Of a stretch of 64,000 nt of DNA, positions 54,083-62,164 are shown in pieces. Each line of letters starts with the position of its first letter. Positions within the stretch are counted from its first letter, which is position 1. The position numbers and the translations under genes were made by a program. The notes under the pieces are model-generated. The model saw only the letters and a list, made by a program, of their open reading frames with translations. It was not told where the DNA came from and did not search any database. This DNA comes from Sedimentibacter sp. MB31-C6 (lineage in GTDB: Bacteria; Bacillota; Clostridia; Tissierellales; Sedimentibacteraceae), in assembly GCF_035934735.1 (NCBI RefSeq), contig NZ_CP142396.1, positions 1,674,001 to 1,738,000 on the forward strand, written 5' to 3'.

Positions 54083-54120
54083 GCAAAAGAGCTTTTCAAT
54101 ATGAAAGGCTCTTTTGCTTT
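54083..54120 (+). terminator. Terminator of the TetR-GNAT-AraC cassette
   Basis: GCAAAAGAGC (54083-54092) pairs perfectly with GCTCTTTTGC (54108-54117), followed by TTT. Confidence 0.75.
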
Positions 54121-54191
54121 ATAGTTTACACAATGACTTTTTAGTGGGTCTAATATATGTAGCAAATAATGATAATGAAGTAGGATAATTT

Positions 54192-54224
54192 AGTGCATTA
54201 CATAAAAATGATGTGCTATTTTTT
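54192..54224 (+). terminator. Short terminator-like hairpin before the VirB6 gene
   Basis: AGTGCAT (54192-54198) pairs with ATGTGCT (54211-54217) with G-U pairs, followed by a six-T run. It resembles the hairpins at 49684 and 60282. Confidence 0.45.
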
Positions 54225-54246
54225 GTTTAGAAAGAGGTGAAGTGAA

Positions 54247-55149
54247 ATGTTTATCTGGGATTTTCTCTTAGGGGATGTGATGGATCAAATCATTGATTGG
54301 TTCTACGGTCAGCTTATAGGTTTTCTTGCTGATTTCTTTGCCCAAATGGGAAATATGGGAGTAGAACTTTTCGAGATGAGCTGGGTACAGTCAATTGTTC
54401 TGTTCTTCTCTTACCTTGCTTGGTCACTTTATGGAATAGGACTTGTAGTGTCCTGCTTTGAAACAGGGATTGAGTACCAATATGGTAGGGGCAACGTGAA
54501 AGATGCAGCCTTAAATGCAATTAAAGGATTTATGGCAGTCAGCCTTTTTACTACAGTGCCTATAGAACTATTTAAGCTCTCGGTCAATTTACAAGCAAGT
54601 TTAACTGCTGGTATCACAGGATACGGAAGTGGAATTGGTGGACTTGCAACATCTATTATTGGAGAATTAAATAATGTAGGCGATATTACAAGTGTTGGTA
54701 GTTCGGGAATATTCGGTGGAATCACTATGATAACAAGTCCATTTATGGCTCTGTTTATTATTATCCTTATGGGATACGCAGTAATTAAAGTATTTTTTGC
54801 AAATCTAAAAAGAGGTGGAATTCTACTTATTCAGATAGCAGTTGGAAGTCTGTATATGTTTTCTGTTCCTCGTGGTTACATTGATGGCTTTATTCAGTGG
54901 TGCAAGCAGATAATTGGATTGTGCCTTACTACATTTCTTCAGGCAACGATACTAACTGCAGGACTTATGGTAGTAAAAGATCATGCATTGCTCGGATTAG
55001 GTTTGATGTTATCGGCAGGAGAAGTACCACGGATTGCTGGAGCATTTGGACTTGATACATCCACTCGTGCCAATGTAATGAGTGCAGTTTATACAGCACA
55101 GGCCGCTGTAAACACAACTAAAACTATAGTACAAGCAGTACCAAAATAA
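54247..55149 (+). CDS. TrbL/VirB6-like conjugation membrane protein
   Basis: 300 residues with six or more membrane segments. The start (FIWDFLLGDVMDQIIDWFYG) and the middle (IGLCLTTFLQATILTAGLMV) match the TrbL/VirB6 proteins of clostridial ICEs. It forms part of the inner-membrane channel of the type IV secretion system. A GAGGTG site precedes the ATG. The TetR cassette separates it from the VirB2-like gene. Confidence 0.8.
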   Translation: MFIWDFLLGDVMDQIIDWFYGQLIGFLADFFAQMGNMGVELFEMSWVQSIVLFFSYLAWSLYGIGLVVSCFETGIEYQYGRGNVKDAALNAIKGFMAVSLFTTVPIELFKLSVNLQASLTAGITGYGSGIGGLATSIIGELNNVGDITSVGSSGIFGGITMITSPFMALFIIILMGYAVIKVFFANLKRGGILLIQIAVGSLYMFSVPRGYIDGFIQWCKQIIGLCLTTFLQATILTAGLMVVKDHALLGLGLMLSAGEVPRIAGAFGLDTSTRANVMSAVYTAQAAVNTTKTIVQAVPK

Positions 55150-55169
55150 AAATAGAAAGAGAGGATTTA

Positions 55170-55526
55170 ATGAAACTAATATATGTTGCATCTCCCTATA
55201 AAGGAGATATAAAAAAGAATATAGAATATGCGAAACAGGCTTGCCGATATGTGTTAAATGAAGGCAATGCCTTTTTTTGTCCCCACCTTCTCTACCCTCA
55301 GATTTTAGATGATAATAATCCAGAAGAAAGAAGATTGGGAATTAACATAGGAAAAGAATTCTTAGCAAAATGCGATGAACTATGGGCATTTGGCGGACAT
55401 ATTTCTCATGGGATGTTTGAGGAGATTGAATTTGCTAGAGAGATAGGTATTCCTATAAAAAGAATAATGAAACTAGATTTTGAAATAGAAGAAGAGACTG
55501 TATTTTGTATGAGGATGGATAGATGA
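55170..55526 (+). CDS. DUF4406/DUF7768-type nucleoside-deoxyribosyltransferase-like protein
   Basis: 118 residues. The phrases LIYVASPYKGDIKKNIEYAK, PHLLYPQILDDNNPEERR and CDELWAFGGHISHGM (each partial) are typical of the DUF4406 family, related to nucleoside 2-deoxyribosyltransferases. Such genes are common in phages and ICEs and may trim or exchange nucleosides. Its stop overlaps the start of the C5 methyltransferase gene (ATGA). Confidence 0.72.
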   Translation: MKLIYVASPYKGDIKKNIEYAKQACRYVLNEGNAFFCPHLLYPQILDDNNPEERRLGINIGKEFLAKCDELWAFGGHISHGMFEEIEFAREIGIPIKRIMKLDFEIEEETVFCMRMDR

Positions 55527-56194
55527 TTACCTTGGGGAGTCTTTTCGATGGGATCGGAGGATTTCCCCTTGCTGCTGTTCATAATGGAATTACTCCTATA
55601 TGGGCAAGCGAAATTGAATCCTTTCCCATTGAGGTGACTAAAATACGATTCCCTGATATGCTCCATGTTGGTGATATTACAAAATTAAAAGGGGAAGAAT
55701 TGCCTCCTGTTGACATTATTACAGGTGGTTCACCATGCCAAGATTTATCTGTTGCAGGTGCAAGGGCAGGGTTTGCTGGTGAACGTTCAGGATTATTTAT
55801 GGAGCAGATAAGAATAACAAAGGAAATGAGGTGGGCAGATGAAAGAAGAGGAAAGGCAAATCACCTTATCAGACCTCGATACTTCGTTTGGGAAAATGTC
55901 CCCGGAGCATTCTCAAGTACAAACGGAGAAGACTTCCATGCGGTTCTCGAAGAAACCGCAAGAATTGCAGTCAGCAGCGTATCTATACCTAGACCTCCGG
56001 GAGGGATATGGAAATCTGTTGGGTGCGTATTGGGATATGAATTCACCATTGCTTGGAGAGTTCTCGATGCTCAATACTGGGGTGTCCCCCAAAGACGTAA
56101 AAGAATCTTTCTTGTCGCAGATTTTGGAGGACACACCGCACCCAAAATATTATTTGAGCAAGACAGCCTGTTTGGGGATACTCAGAAGAGCTAG
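55523..56194 (+). CDS. C5-cytosine DNA methyltransferase, N-terminal (catalytic) part
   Basis: 223 residues. Motif I is SLFDGIGGFPLA, the catalytic motif IV is GGSPCQDLS (Cys72), motif VI is ENVPG near 123, motif VIII is QRRKRIF near 190. The frame stops at 56192-56194, before the target-recognition region and motifs IX and X. Those are found in the next gene, which overlaps this one by 356 bases in another frame. It may be the catalytic subunit of a two-polypeptide enzyme, or the front of a frameshifted gene. Confidence 0.85.
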   Translation: MITLGSLFDGIGGFPLAAVHNGITPIWASEIESFPIEVTKIRFPDMLHVGDITKLKGEELPPVDIITGGSPCQDLSVAGARAGFAGERSGLFMEQIRITKEMRWADERRGKANHLIRPRYFVWENVPGAFSSTNGEDFHAVLEETARIAVSSVSIPRPPGGIWKSVGCVLGYEFTIAWRVLDAQYWGVPQRRKRIFLVADFGGHTAPKILFEQDSLFGDTQKS

Positions 56195-57260
56195 AGCAAG
56201 AGGAAAGGAACTGCCTAAACAATTAAAAATAGCTTTAGAAATTCAAGGGGAAGCTGAAGGTGCAGAACAAGAGCCTAATAACAATATGATTACTGAATAT
56301 AAAGCATATCATATCAATCAACGAAATGAGGGCATTGACTTAAATGGAATTTCAGGAGCCTTGATGGCAACTCAAAATATGCAGATGCAGACATTTGTCA
56401 CAGAACCTATGCTATGTCTAAATGATCAGGGTGGTGACCGAATGGATATAACAGAGAATATTACGTCAACACTTCGAGCCAGTATGGGAGGAAATCAACC
56501 TATAGTCATGGCAACTCAGCAAGATGGTGCAGAAATATGTATTGACCTTTGCCCCACTGTTACATCAGCAGCAGGTACAAGTGGCAACAACCAACCGGTT
56601 CTATTTGATAATCATGCAAAAGACTGCAGATACAATGGTCCCCTTAATGTAGCACCAACCATATCAGCAACCTATGGAACAGGTGGAAATAATGTACCAT
56701 TAGTATCAAAACCAATTGATTCAGACAGTTATTGTATTGCAGGAAATACCATTGATAGAAAAGATCATAATGGTGGAAATGGATGCGGATTTCAAGAGAA
56801 TATTAGTTATACTCTTACTACCAGCGATATTCATGCTGTTTGTTATCCGACTAAAATTTATCAAGATACAGTAGGAGCATTATGTGTAGGAGATGAAAAA
56901 GGCAATGGAAATCAATATGTAAGTCAAGATAAATGTATTGTAGACTGTGAAAAAATGATGTTTGGACAATCGGAATTTGCTAATTACAAGGAAGGATGTG
57001 CAACACTTAGAGCAGAGGGTGGAGATAATGGAGGAGGAAGTGAAAACCTTGTAACTACTAAGAATCTTGTACGCAGACTAACACCATTGGAATGTGAAAG
57101 ACTTCAAGGCTTTCCAGATGGGTGGACTAAAATAGAAAAATCATCCGATAGTGCAAGATATAAGGCATTAGGTAATAGTGTAGCAATCCCTTGTGTAGAT
57201 TTTATTATGCAAGGGATTGCTTATTTTTTGAGAAAATTTAAGGATGAAGTGGAGGAATAA
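55839..57260 (+). CDS. C5-cytosine DNA methyltransferase, C-terminal part with overlapping N-terminus
   Basis: 473 residues from ATG 55839, which has GAGGTGG (55828-55834) at ideal spacing. Residues 1-118 are read from the same DNA as the first subunit but in another frame; SQILEDTPHPKYYLSKTAC and GILRRARARGKELP are phrases recurring in phage and ICE proteins, so this frame looks genuinely coding. Residues about 190-400 are a long variable region (CLNDQGGDRMDITEN, APTISATYGTGGNN). The end carries motif IX (RRLTPLECERLQGFPDGW) near 413 and motif X (YKALGNSVAIP) near 440. It therefore supplies what the upstream protein lacks. Confidence 0.75.
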   Translation: MKEEERQITLSDLDTSFGKMSPEHSQVQTEKTSMRFSKKPQELQSAAYLYLDLREGYGNLLGAYWDMNSPLLGEFSMLNTGVSPKDVKESFLSQILEDTPHPKYYLSKTACLGILRRARARGKELPKQLKIALEIQGEAEGAEQEPNNNMITEYKAYHINQRNEGIDLNGISGALMATQNMQMQTFVTEPMLCLNDQGGDRMDITENITSTLRASMGGNQPIVMATQQDGAEICIDLCPTVTSAAGTSGNNQPVLFDNHAKDCRYNGPLNVAPTISATYGTGGNNVPLVSKPIDSDSYCIAGNTIDRKDHNGGNGCGFQENISYTLTTSDIHAVCYPTKIYQDTVGALCVGDEKGNGNQYVSQDKCIVDCEKMMFGQSEFANYKEGCATLRAEGGDNGGGSENLVTTKNLVRRLTPLECERLQGFPDGWTKIEKSSDSARYKALGNSVAIPCVDFIMQGIAYFLRKFKDEVEE

Positions 57261-57263
57261 ATA

Positions 57264-57521
57264 GTGTATATGTACCCTGATAATCTAAAGGCCAAAGCAA
57301 CCCTATGGCTATGGGAGATAAAAGACATTGGCATAATTGGAATAGGACTTCTTATTTCTGTATTTGCTTTAGCACAACTCGGATTTGTACCGCCTATTGT
57401 AATAACAGCAGTATATAGCTTTTTAACTATACAATTTGAAGACACAAGCATACTGAATTTCATTCGTTATGCATGTGCCTTTTTTCTTTTAAAGCAACAG
57501 AAGTTTGAATGGAGGTTATAA
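57264..57521 (+). CDS. PrgI family protein (VirB3-like)
   Basis: 85 residues from GTG 57264, with GGAGG 8 bases upstream. Two hydrophobic segments (IGIIGIGLLISVFALAQLG, VPPIVITAVYSFL) and the overall layout match PrgI/VirB3 proteins, which sit beside VirB4 in Gram-positive conjugation operons. It overlaps the ribosome binding site of the next gene. Confidence 0.8.
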   Translation: MYMYPDNLKAKATLWLWEIKDIGIIGIGLLISVFALAQLGFVPPIVITAVYSFLTIQFEDTSILNFIRYACAFFLLKQQKFEWRL

Positions 57522-57523
57522 AA

Positions 57524-58114
57524 TTGGGAAGAAAACAGAAACAAAAGGAAAGGCAAAAACAGTCTACAAGAGAGCTGATGGGTATTGATGAAATTACAGA
57601 TTACAGTCTTAAGACCCCATATGGGGAGCTAGTGTATTTTATTATCCATCCAACAAATATATCTGTACTATCTGAATCAAGTGTAAGTGCAAGGATCTAT
57701 GCACTAATGACGGTACTAAAAGGGATTGCTGAAATTGAAATGTTATGCCTTAATTCAAAAGAAAACTTTGATGATAATAAGCAGTATTTAAAAAGAAGAA
57801 TGGATACAGAACAAAACCCTGTTATTCGGCAACTACTACAGCAAGACAGTACCAATCTTGATAGGATGCAAGTTCAGATGGCTACAGCTCGTGAGTTCCT
57901 AATTATTATTAGGCTTAAGAATGAAAAGGAGTCAGATGTATTTCCTTATCTTTCAAGGATTGAAAAGAACTTAAAAGACCAAGGATTTACTACTAGAAGA
58001 TCTGATAATTTGGATATAAAAAGACTTCTTGGTGTTTATTATGAGCAGAATGTAACAACGGAAAGGTATGAGGATTATGATGGTGAGAGATGGATAGTAC
58101 TTGGGGATGTGTAA
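57524..58114 (+). CDS. Conjugal transfer protein, TrsD-like
   Basis: 196 residues from TTG 57524, with GGAGG 8 bases upstream (57511-57515) inside an ATG-started extension. The body (PYGELVYFIIHPTNISVLSE, FLIIIRLKNEKESDVFPYLS) resembles the TrsD-type proteins located between PrgI and VirB4 in Tn1549-like elements. Likely peripheral to the channel ATPase. In this element a four-gene island separates it from virB4. Confidence 0.6.
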   Translation: MGRKQKQKERQKQSTRELMGIDEITDYSLKTPYGELVYFIIHPTNISVLSESSVSARIYALMTVLKGIAEIEMLCLNSKENFDDNKQYLKRRMDTEQNPVIRQLLQQDSTNLDRMQVQMATAREFLIIIRLKNEKESDVFPYLSRIEKNLKDQGFTTRRSDNLDIKRLLGVYYEQNVTTERYEDYDGERWIVLGDV

Positions 58115-58152
58115 AAATTAATAAAGTGTAAGTTTATTTGATAGGGTGTACG

Positions 58153-58161
58153 TGATATAAT
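58153..58161 (+). promoter_or_regulatory. Extended -10 promoter before the BFD gene
   Basis: TGATATAAT, an extended -10 element (TGn plus TATAAT at 58156-58161), with no good -35. It would give the island its own transcription within the conjugation operon. Confidence 0.5.
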
Positions 58162-58225
58162 ATGTATAATTAAGAATTCGTTAAATAGTTTGAAAAAGGT
58201 GTTTCTATTAAGTGAGGTGTTAGGT

Positions 58226-58429
58226 ATGGAAAATGAAATAATATGTTATTGCTCCAATATTAGTAGAAAAAAGATATTAGAAGCTATAGCTAATGGGGCA
58301 AAATCCCTACAAGACATTAGAAATATGACAGGTGCTTGCACTTTGGGTAAATGTAAAGAATTAAGTCCAACAAAGAAATGCTGTTCTGCCAATATTATTA
58401 AGATTCTTAATGAAAATACAATAGTATGA
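58226..58429 (+). CDS. BFD-like 2Fe-2S-binding protein
   Basis: 67 residues from ATG 58226, with GAGGTG 6 bases upstream. IICYCSNISRKKILEAIANGA and CKELSPTKKCC (partial) give the four Cys of the bacterioferritin-associated ferredoxin (BFD) fold. It resembles the C-terminal domain of the CopZ-like protein of the mer operon (YACYCSKVT...KNPLGKCC). A small electron or metal shuttle; partner unknown. Confidence 0.78.
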   Translation: MENEIICYCSNISRKKILEAIANGAKSLQDIRNMTGACTLGKCKELSPTKKCCSANIIKILNENTIV

Positions 58430-58512
58430 GCATAAAAGAAAGTGGGAAATTTCAATAAATAGAGCAGATATATAAACATGAAAAATAGGAATTTGTATAA
58501 GGAAGTGAGTAT

Positions 58513-59184
58513 ATGACAAAAATATGTATCATGACATGGAATACGTCACTCTATGTTGAAAAAACAGCAACACCTATTTGTAGAAAATATAAATCAATAG
58601 CAAATATAGTTAAAGGTCAATTAGAGAAAGAAAATGCAATTATCTTTTTACAGGAGATACCATACTGCAGTAATGAAACTTGGGAAAAACATACCCTATA
58701 CTGTGCTTTAAAAACAGACTTTCCAGAGGGTAAATATGATATTAAATTTACTGTAAGTAACAAAAAACAAATAATGATGACAATTGCAATAGCTAAAAAA
58801 AGCACAATAGAGTCAAATAACACTGCTTGCAATGATAATCGCACAATTTCTGTTAAATTTAATGAACTCGAACTGATGGGAATTCATGCAAAAAATGGGA
58901 ATCAGAATAAAGATTATCTAGAATCATTAAATAGCAGCAAAGCACACATTATTTTAGGGGATTTTAACGCTGGTGATTATGAAGAATCAGAAAATAGAGA
59001 TGTGTTCAATGCTATTCTTAAAGGATATACAAATATTTGTAATCAGTATACCACTGTTTTCGATACTGCTATTGATCATATATTTGTACATAATGACATT
59101 GTATCAAAATGTTCAAATCTAATTGTTCATGAAGAAATAAAGTGTTCTGATCACTTTCCGATTACATTTCAAATTGATATTTAA
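58513..59184 (+). CDS. Endonuclease/exonuclease/phosphatase-fold protein
   Basis: 223 residues. The EEP superfamily motifs occur in order: IMTWNTS at the start, FLQEIPY (catalytic Glu), ILGDFNAGD (Asp-x-Asn) and IDHIFV ... CSDHFPI (SDH). The fold includes DNases, RNases and phosphoinositide phosphatases. No signal peptide is visible, so a cytoplasmic target such as nucleic acid is more likely. Its place between a BFD protein and a coiled-coil protein suggests an accessory or defence cargo. Confidence 0.8.
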   Translation: MTKICIMTWNTSLYVEKTATPICRKYKSIANIVKGQLEKENAIIFLQEIPYCSNETWEKHTLYCALKTDFPEGKYDIKFTVSNKKQIMMTIAIAKKSTIESNNTACNDNRTISVKFNELELMGIHAKNGNQNKDYLESLNSSKAHIILGDFNAGDYEESENRDVFNAILKGYTNICNQYTTVFDTAIDHIFVHNDIVSKCSNLIVHEEIKCSDHFPITFQIDI

Positions 59185-59362
59185 ATGTAAGTATATATAA
59201 CTTAATTACTTGTAAAACTATGGTTTGGTATTATCTCGACAAATCTCTATAAGCAGAAATAATATATAAGAAAAAAATGAATTTATAATAGGAGACACTG
59301 GGTTTTAGGTAATAACTATTTAAATAATTTAACGGAAATTTTAAGTAAGAAAGGAGAAAATT

Positions 59363-59896
59363 GTGGGAAGCGATATTTTTAATAAAATTGAATTGGCGAA
59401 TATACCCAAACTTGATTTGTCTTATACAACAAACTTTGCATCAGGTATTCAGGCACAAATTGAAGAATCAAATAAAAGAACACAGCAGATTGCCGAAGAA
59501 GCCTATAATAATCGTCAAAGAATGCAAAAAGCAATTGAGCAGACAGCAACCAATACTGCCGAAACTAATGTTCAATTACAGATGGTTGTGGAAAATCAAA
59601 ATGCATATATTGATGTATTGAAGGAACAGTTATCCTCGCAGAAGCAACAACTTGAACTTAATGAACACCAGTTGACTATCCTCAAGAATATCTTTGCATC
59701 CGGAGAAGATGGAGTAGCTGTCGAAAAGGAAATCATGAAACTCATTCAAGAGCAAATAGATTCAAATCATCCGCTGTGGGATTATGTCAAGGATAAAGGC
59801 GGCGATATTGCGGTGGTTGGAGTTACAGCTGGGGCACCTATTATATACGGTGCGATTAAAATGTATTTAGCATCAAAAGGAATATCGTTGCCGTAA
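59363..59896 (+). CDS. Coiled-coil protein with hydrophobic C-terminal segment
   Basis: 177 residues from GTG 59363, with AAAGGAG upstream; the other frame from a TTG two bases earlier is a shadow. Residues about 30-110 are a Gln/Glu-rich coiled coil (QIEESNKRTQQIAEEAYNNR, LKEQLSSQKQQLELNEHQL). The end (IAVVGVTAGAPIIYGAIKMY) is a weakly hydrophobic segment that might insert into a membrane. No family recognised. Confidence 0.6.
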   Translation: MGSDIFNKIELANIPKLDLSYTTNFASGIQAQIEESNKRTQQIAEEAYNNRQRMQKAIEQTATNTAETNVQLQMVVENQNAYIDVLKEQLSSQKQQLELNEHQLTILKNIFASGEDGVAVEKEIMKLIQEQIDSNHPLWDYVKDKGGDIAVVGVTAGAPIIYGAIKMYLASKGISLP

Positions 59897-59986
59897 CATG
59901 AATAAAGGATGCTTTAATTATCAGGATATAATTGTTATGATTTGCTTCAAAAACACAAAATTCGATTTACAAAGAGAGATGATATT

Positions 59987-60241
59987 ATGAATGATGATGA
60001 GATTTTACTTTCAAATTTAGATAAAATTCATACCACTAAAATGGGTATTGACAGAATAAAAAGAAATTTGGGATTGGATACAAAAGATGTGGTAGAGTGG
60101 TGTAAAGACAAAATTAAACTTCCGAATTGTTCTATAATAAAAAAGGGCAAAAATTATTATGCAACTATTGATGACTGTGTAATAACAGTAAACTCTTATA
60201 GTTATACGATTATTACTGCACATAAAACTAAGACAAAATAA
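59987..60241 (+). CDS. DUF3781 protein
   Basis: 84 residues from ATG 59987, taken over an in-frame start at 59942 because the conserved region begins here. LSNLDKIHTTKMGIDRIKRN, DVVEWCKDKI and ITVNSYSYTIITAHK (the last two complete) are the DUF3781 signature. Such proteins occur singly in Firmicutes and ICEs. Function unknown. Confidence 0.75.
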   Translation: MNDDEILLSNLDKIHTTKMGIDRIKRNLGLDTKDVVEWCKDKIKLPNCSIIKKGKNYYATIDDCVITVNSYSYTIITAHKTKTK

Positions 60242-60281
60242 AATTCCAATTTAAAAAATAAAATATAAATATGTTATCAAA

Positions 60282-60309
60282 CCTTGCACTAATGTGTAGG
60301 GCTTTTTTT
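60282..60309 (+). terminator. Terminator-like hairpin before virB4
   Basis: CCTTGCAC (60282-60289) pairs with GTGTAGGG (60294-60301, two G-U pairs), then C and seven T. The virB4-like gene starts 35 bases further on. Confidence 0.6.
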
Positions 60310-60343
60310 AATGCAGAAAAAGAAAGCGAGGTAAGAAGATACT

Positions 60344-62164
60344 ATGGTAAAAAAGAAAATACCAATCATAGAAGATGAAAAAATCAAAAGCTTTGTAGAT
60401 ATGATTGCTCCATCCATCATCAAATTCAACACAGATCATTTTATCTGTGGAAATACCTATAGATGTGTATGGGCACTCCGTGAATATCCTACAAGTACCA
60501 GTGAACAAGCAATCCTACGTCATTTAGGAGAAAAGGATGGAGTAACCCTTAGAATCTATACAAGACAGGTAACTCCTAATGAAGAAAAGAAAATCATTCA
60601 TAATGCAGCCAATAAAAACAGGATGAATACGGCAAATACAAATGATTTACAGCAGACCGTAACAGCAGAAAGCAACTTACAAGATGTTGTCACCCTTGTA
60701 TCGGCAATGCATAGGAATAGAGAACCGCTCCTTCACTGTGCAGTATATATTGAACTTACTGCAAGTGATTATGACAGTTTGAAACTGCTACAGACCGATG
60801 TATTAACCGAGCTTGTTCGTTCTAAGTTAAATGTAGATAGGCTTATGCTTAGGCAACAACAAGGATTCTTATGTGTTGGTCCAACAGGAAGAAATGTATT
60901 TGGTAGTCAATATGAAAGAGTGCTTCCAGCATCCTCAGTTGCAAATTTATATCCGTTTAACTATTCAGGCAAGACTGATAGCAATGGATTTTATTTAGGC
61001 AGAGATAAATTTGGTTCTAATATTCTTGTGGATTTTGATAAAAGAGATGATGATAAAACAAATCCTTGTATCCTTATTCTCGGTAATTCAGGACAAGGAA
61101 AAAGTTATTTATTAAAGTTGATATTATGTAATATCTTAGAATCAGGAAAGAATGTTATATGCTTAGATCCAGAGCATGAATATGTGGAGCTAGCAGAAAA
61201 TATAGGTGGATGCTTTGTAGATTTAATGAGTGGAGAGTATATGATAAATCCATTAGAACCAAAGACTTGGGATGAGGGAGGAAGTCCACAGGACAAAGAT
61301 GCTCCTCTTGCATTTAGACAAGCGACAAAGCTAAGTCAACACATTAGTTTTTTAAAAGATTTCTTCCGATGTTATAAAGATTTTGATGATAGGCATATTG
61401 ATGTTATAGAAATTATGCTAGGAAAACTCTACACTAAATGGAGAATAAGTGATAGTACAAATTTCAGCCGATTAGAATCTGTTGATTATCCAATCCTTTC
61501 AGACCTTTATACGTTAATAGAGGAAGAATATAAAGGCTATGATAAAGGAAGATATCAACTTTATACAGTGGAATTATTACAGGAAATCCTGCTTGGACTC
61601 CATTCAATGTGCCAAGGTGCAGAAAGTAAATTCTTTAATGGACATACCAATATAACTTCTAATCGGTTTATTGTATTTGGTGTAAAAGGGTTATTACAGG
61701 CTAGTAAAAATGTAAAGAACGCATTACTGTTTAATGTATTATCCTTTATGTCAGATAAACTATTAACGGAAGGAAATACTGCAGCTGGAATTGATGAATT
61801 GTATTTGTTCCTTACCAATCTTACAGCAATAGAATATATCCGTAACTTTATGAAGCGAGTGCGAAAGAAAGAATCAGCGGTAATACTTAGCAGTCAAAAC
61901 CTTGAGGACTTCAATATTGAAGGCATTAAGGAGCTAACCAAACCGCTGTTTTCAATTCCAGCACACGCTTTTTTATTTAATGCTGGAAATATTGATAAGC
62001 AGTTTTATATGGATACCTTGCAACTTGAAGAATCAGAATATAATCTAATTAAATTTCCACAGAGAGGGGTCTGCTTATATAAATGTGGTAATGAGCGTTA
62101 TAATTTAGCCGTTCATGCTCCAGCATATAAGGAAAAATTATTTGGAAAGGCAGGTGGAAGGTAG
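60344..62164 (+). CDS. VirB4-like conjugation ATPase (TrsE/TraE type)
   Basis: 606 residues. Walker A GNSGQGKS is at residues 247-254 and Walker B lies in AAGIDELYLFL near 480. Further blocks (VICLDPEHEYVELAENIGG, SQNLEDFNIEGIKELTKPLF, read in part) are the VirB4/TrsE family text. It energises substrate transfer or pilus biogenesis in the type IV secretion system. A frame overlap of one base couples it to the following gene. Confidence 0.9.
   Translation: MVKKKIPIIEDEKIKSFVDMIAPSIIKFNTDHFICGNTYRCVWALREYPTSTSEQAILRHLGEKDGVTLRIYTRQVTPNEEKKIIHNAANKNRMNTANTNDLQQTVTAESNLQDVVTLVSAMHRNREPLLHCAVYIELTASDYDSLKLLQTDVLTELVRSKLNVDRLMLRQQQGFLCVGPTGRNVFGSQYERVLPASSVANLYPFNYSGKTDSNGFYLGRDKFGSNILVDFDKRDDDKTNPCILILGNSGQGKSYLLKLILCNILESGKNVICLDPEHEYVELAENIGGCFVDLMSGEYMINPLEPKTWDEGGSPQDKDAPLAFRQATKLSQHISFLKDFFRCYKDFDDRHIDVIEIMLGKLYTKWRISDSTNFSRLESVDYPILSDLYTLIEEEYKGYDKGRYQLYTVELLQEILLGLHSMCQGAESKFFNGHTNITSNRFIVFGVKGLLQASKNVKNALLFNVLSFMSDKLLTEGNTAAGIDELYLFLTNLTAIEYIRNFMKRVRKKESAVILSSQNLEDFNIEGIKELTKPLFSIPAHAFLFNAGNIDKQFYMDTLQLEESEYNLIKFPQRGVCLYKCGNERYNLAVHAPAYKEKLFGKAGGR

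Noticed and set aside
59361..59621. 86-residue open frame in the frame next to the coiled-coil gene
   Set aside because: It is an alternative-frame shadow of the coiled-coil coding sequence; the GTG at 59363 has the ribosome binding site spacing and the coherent protein.
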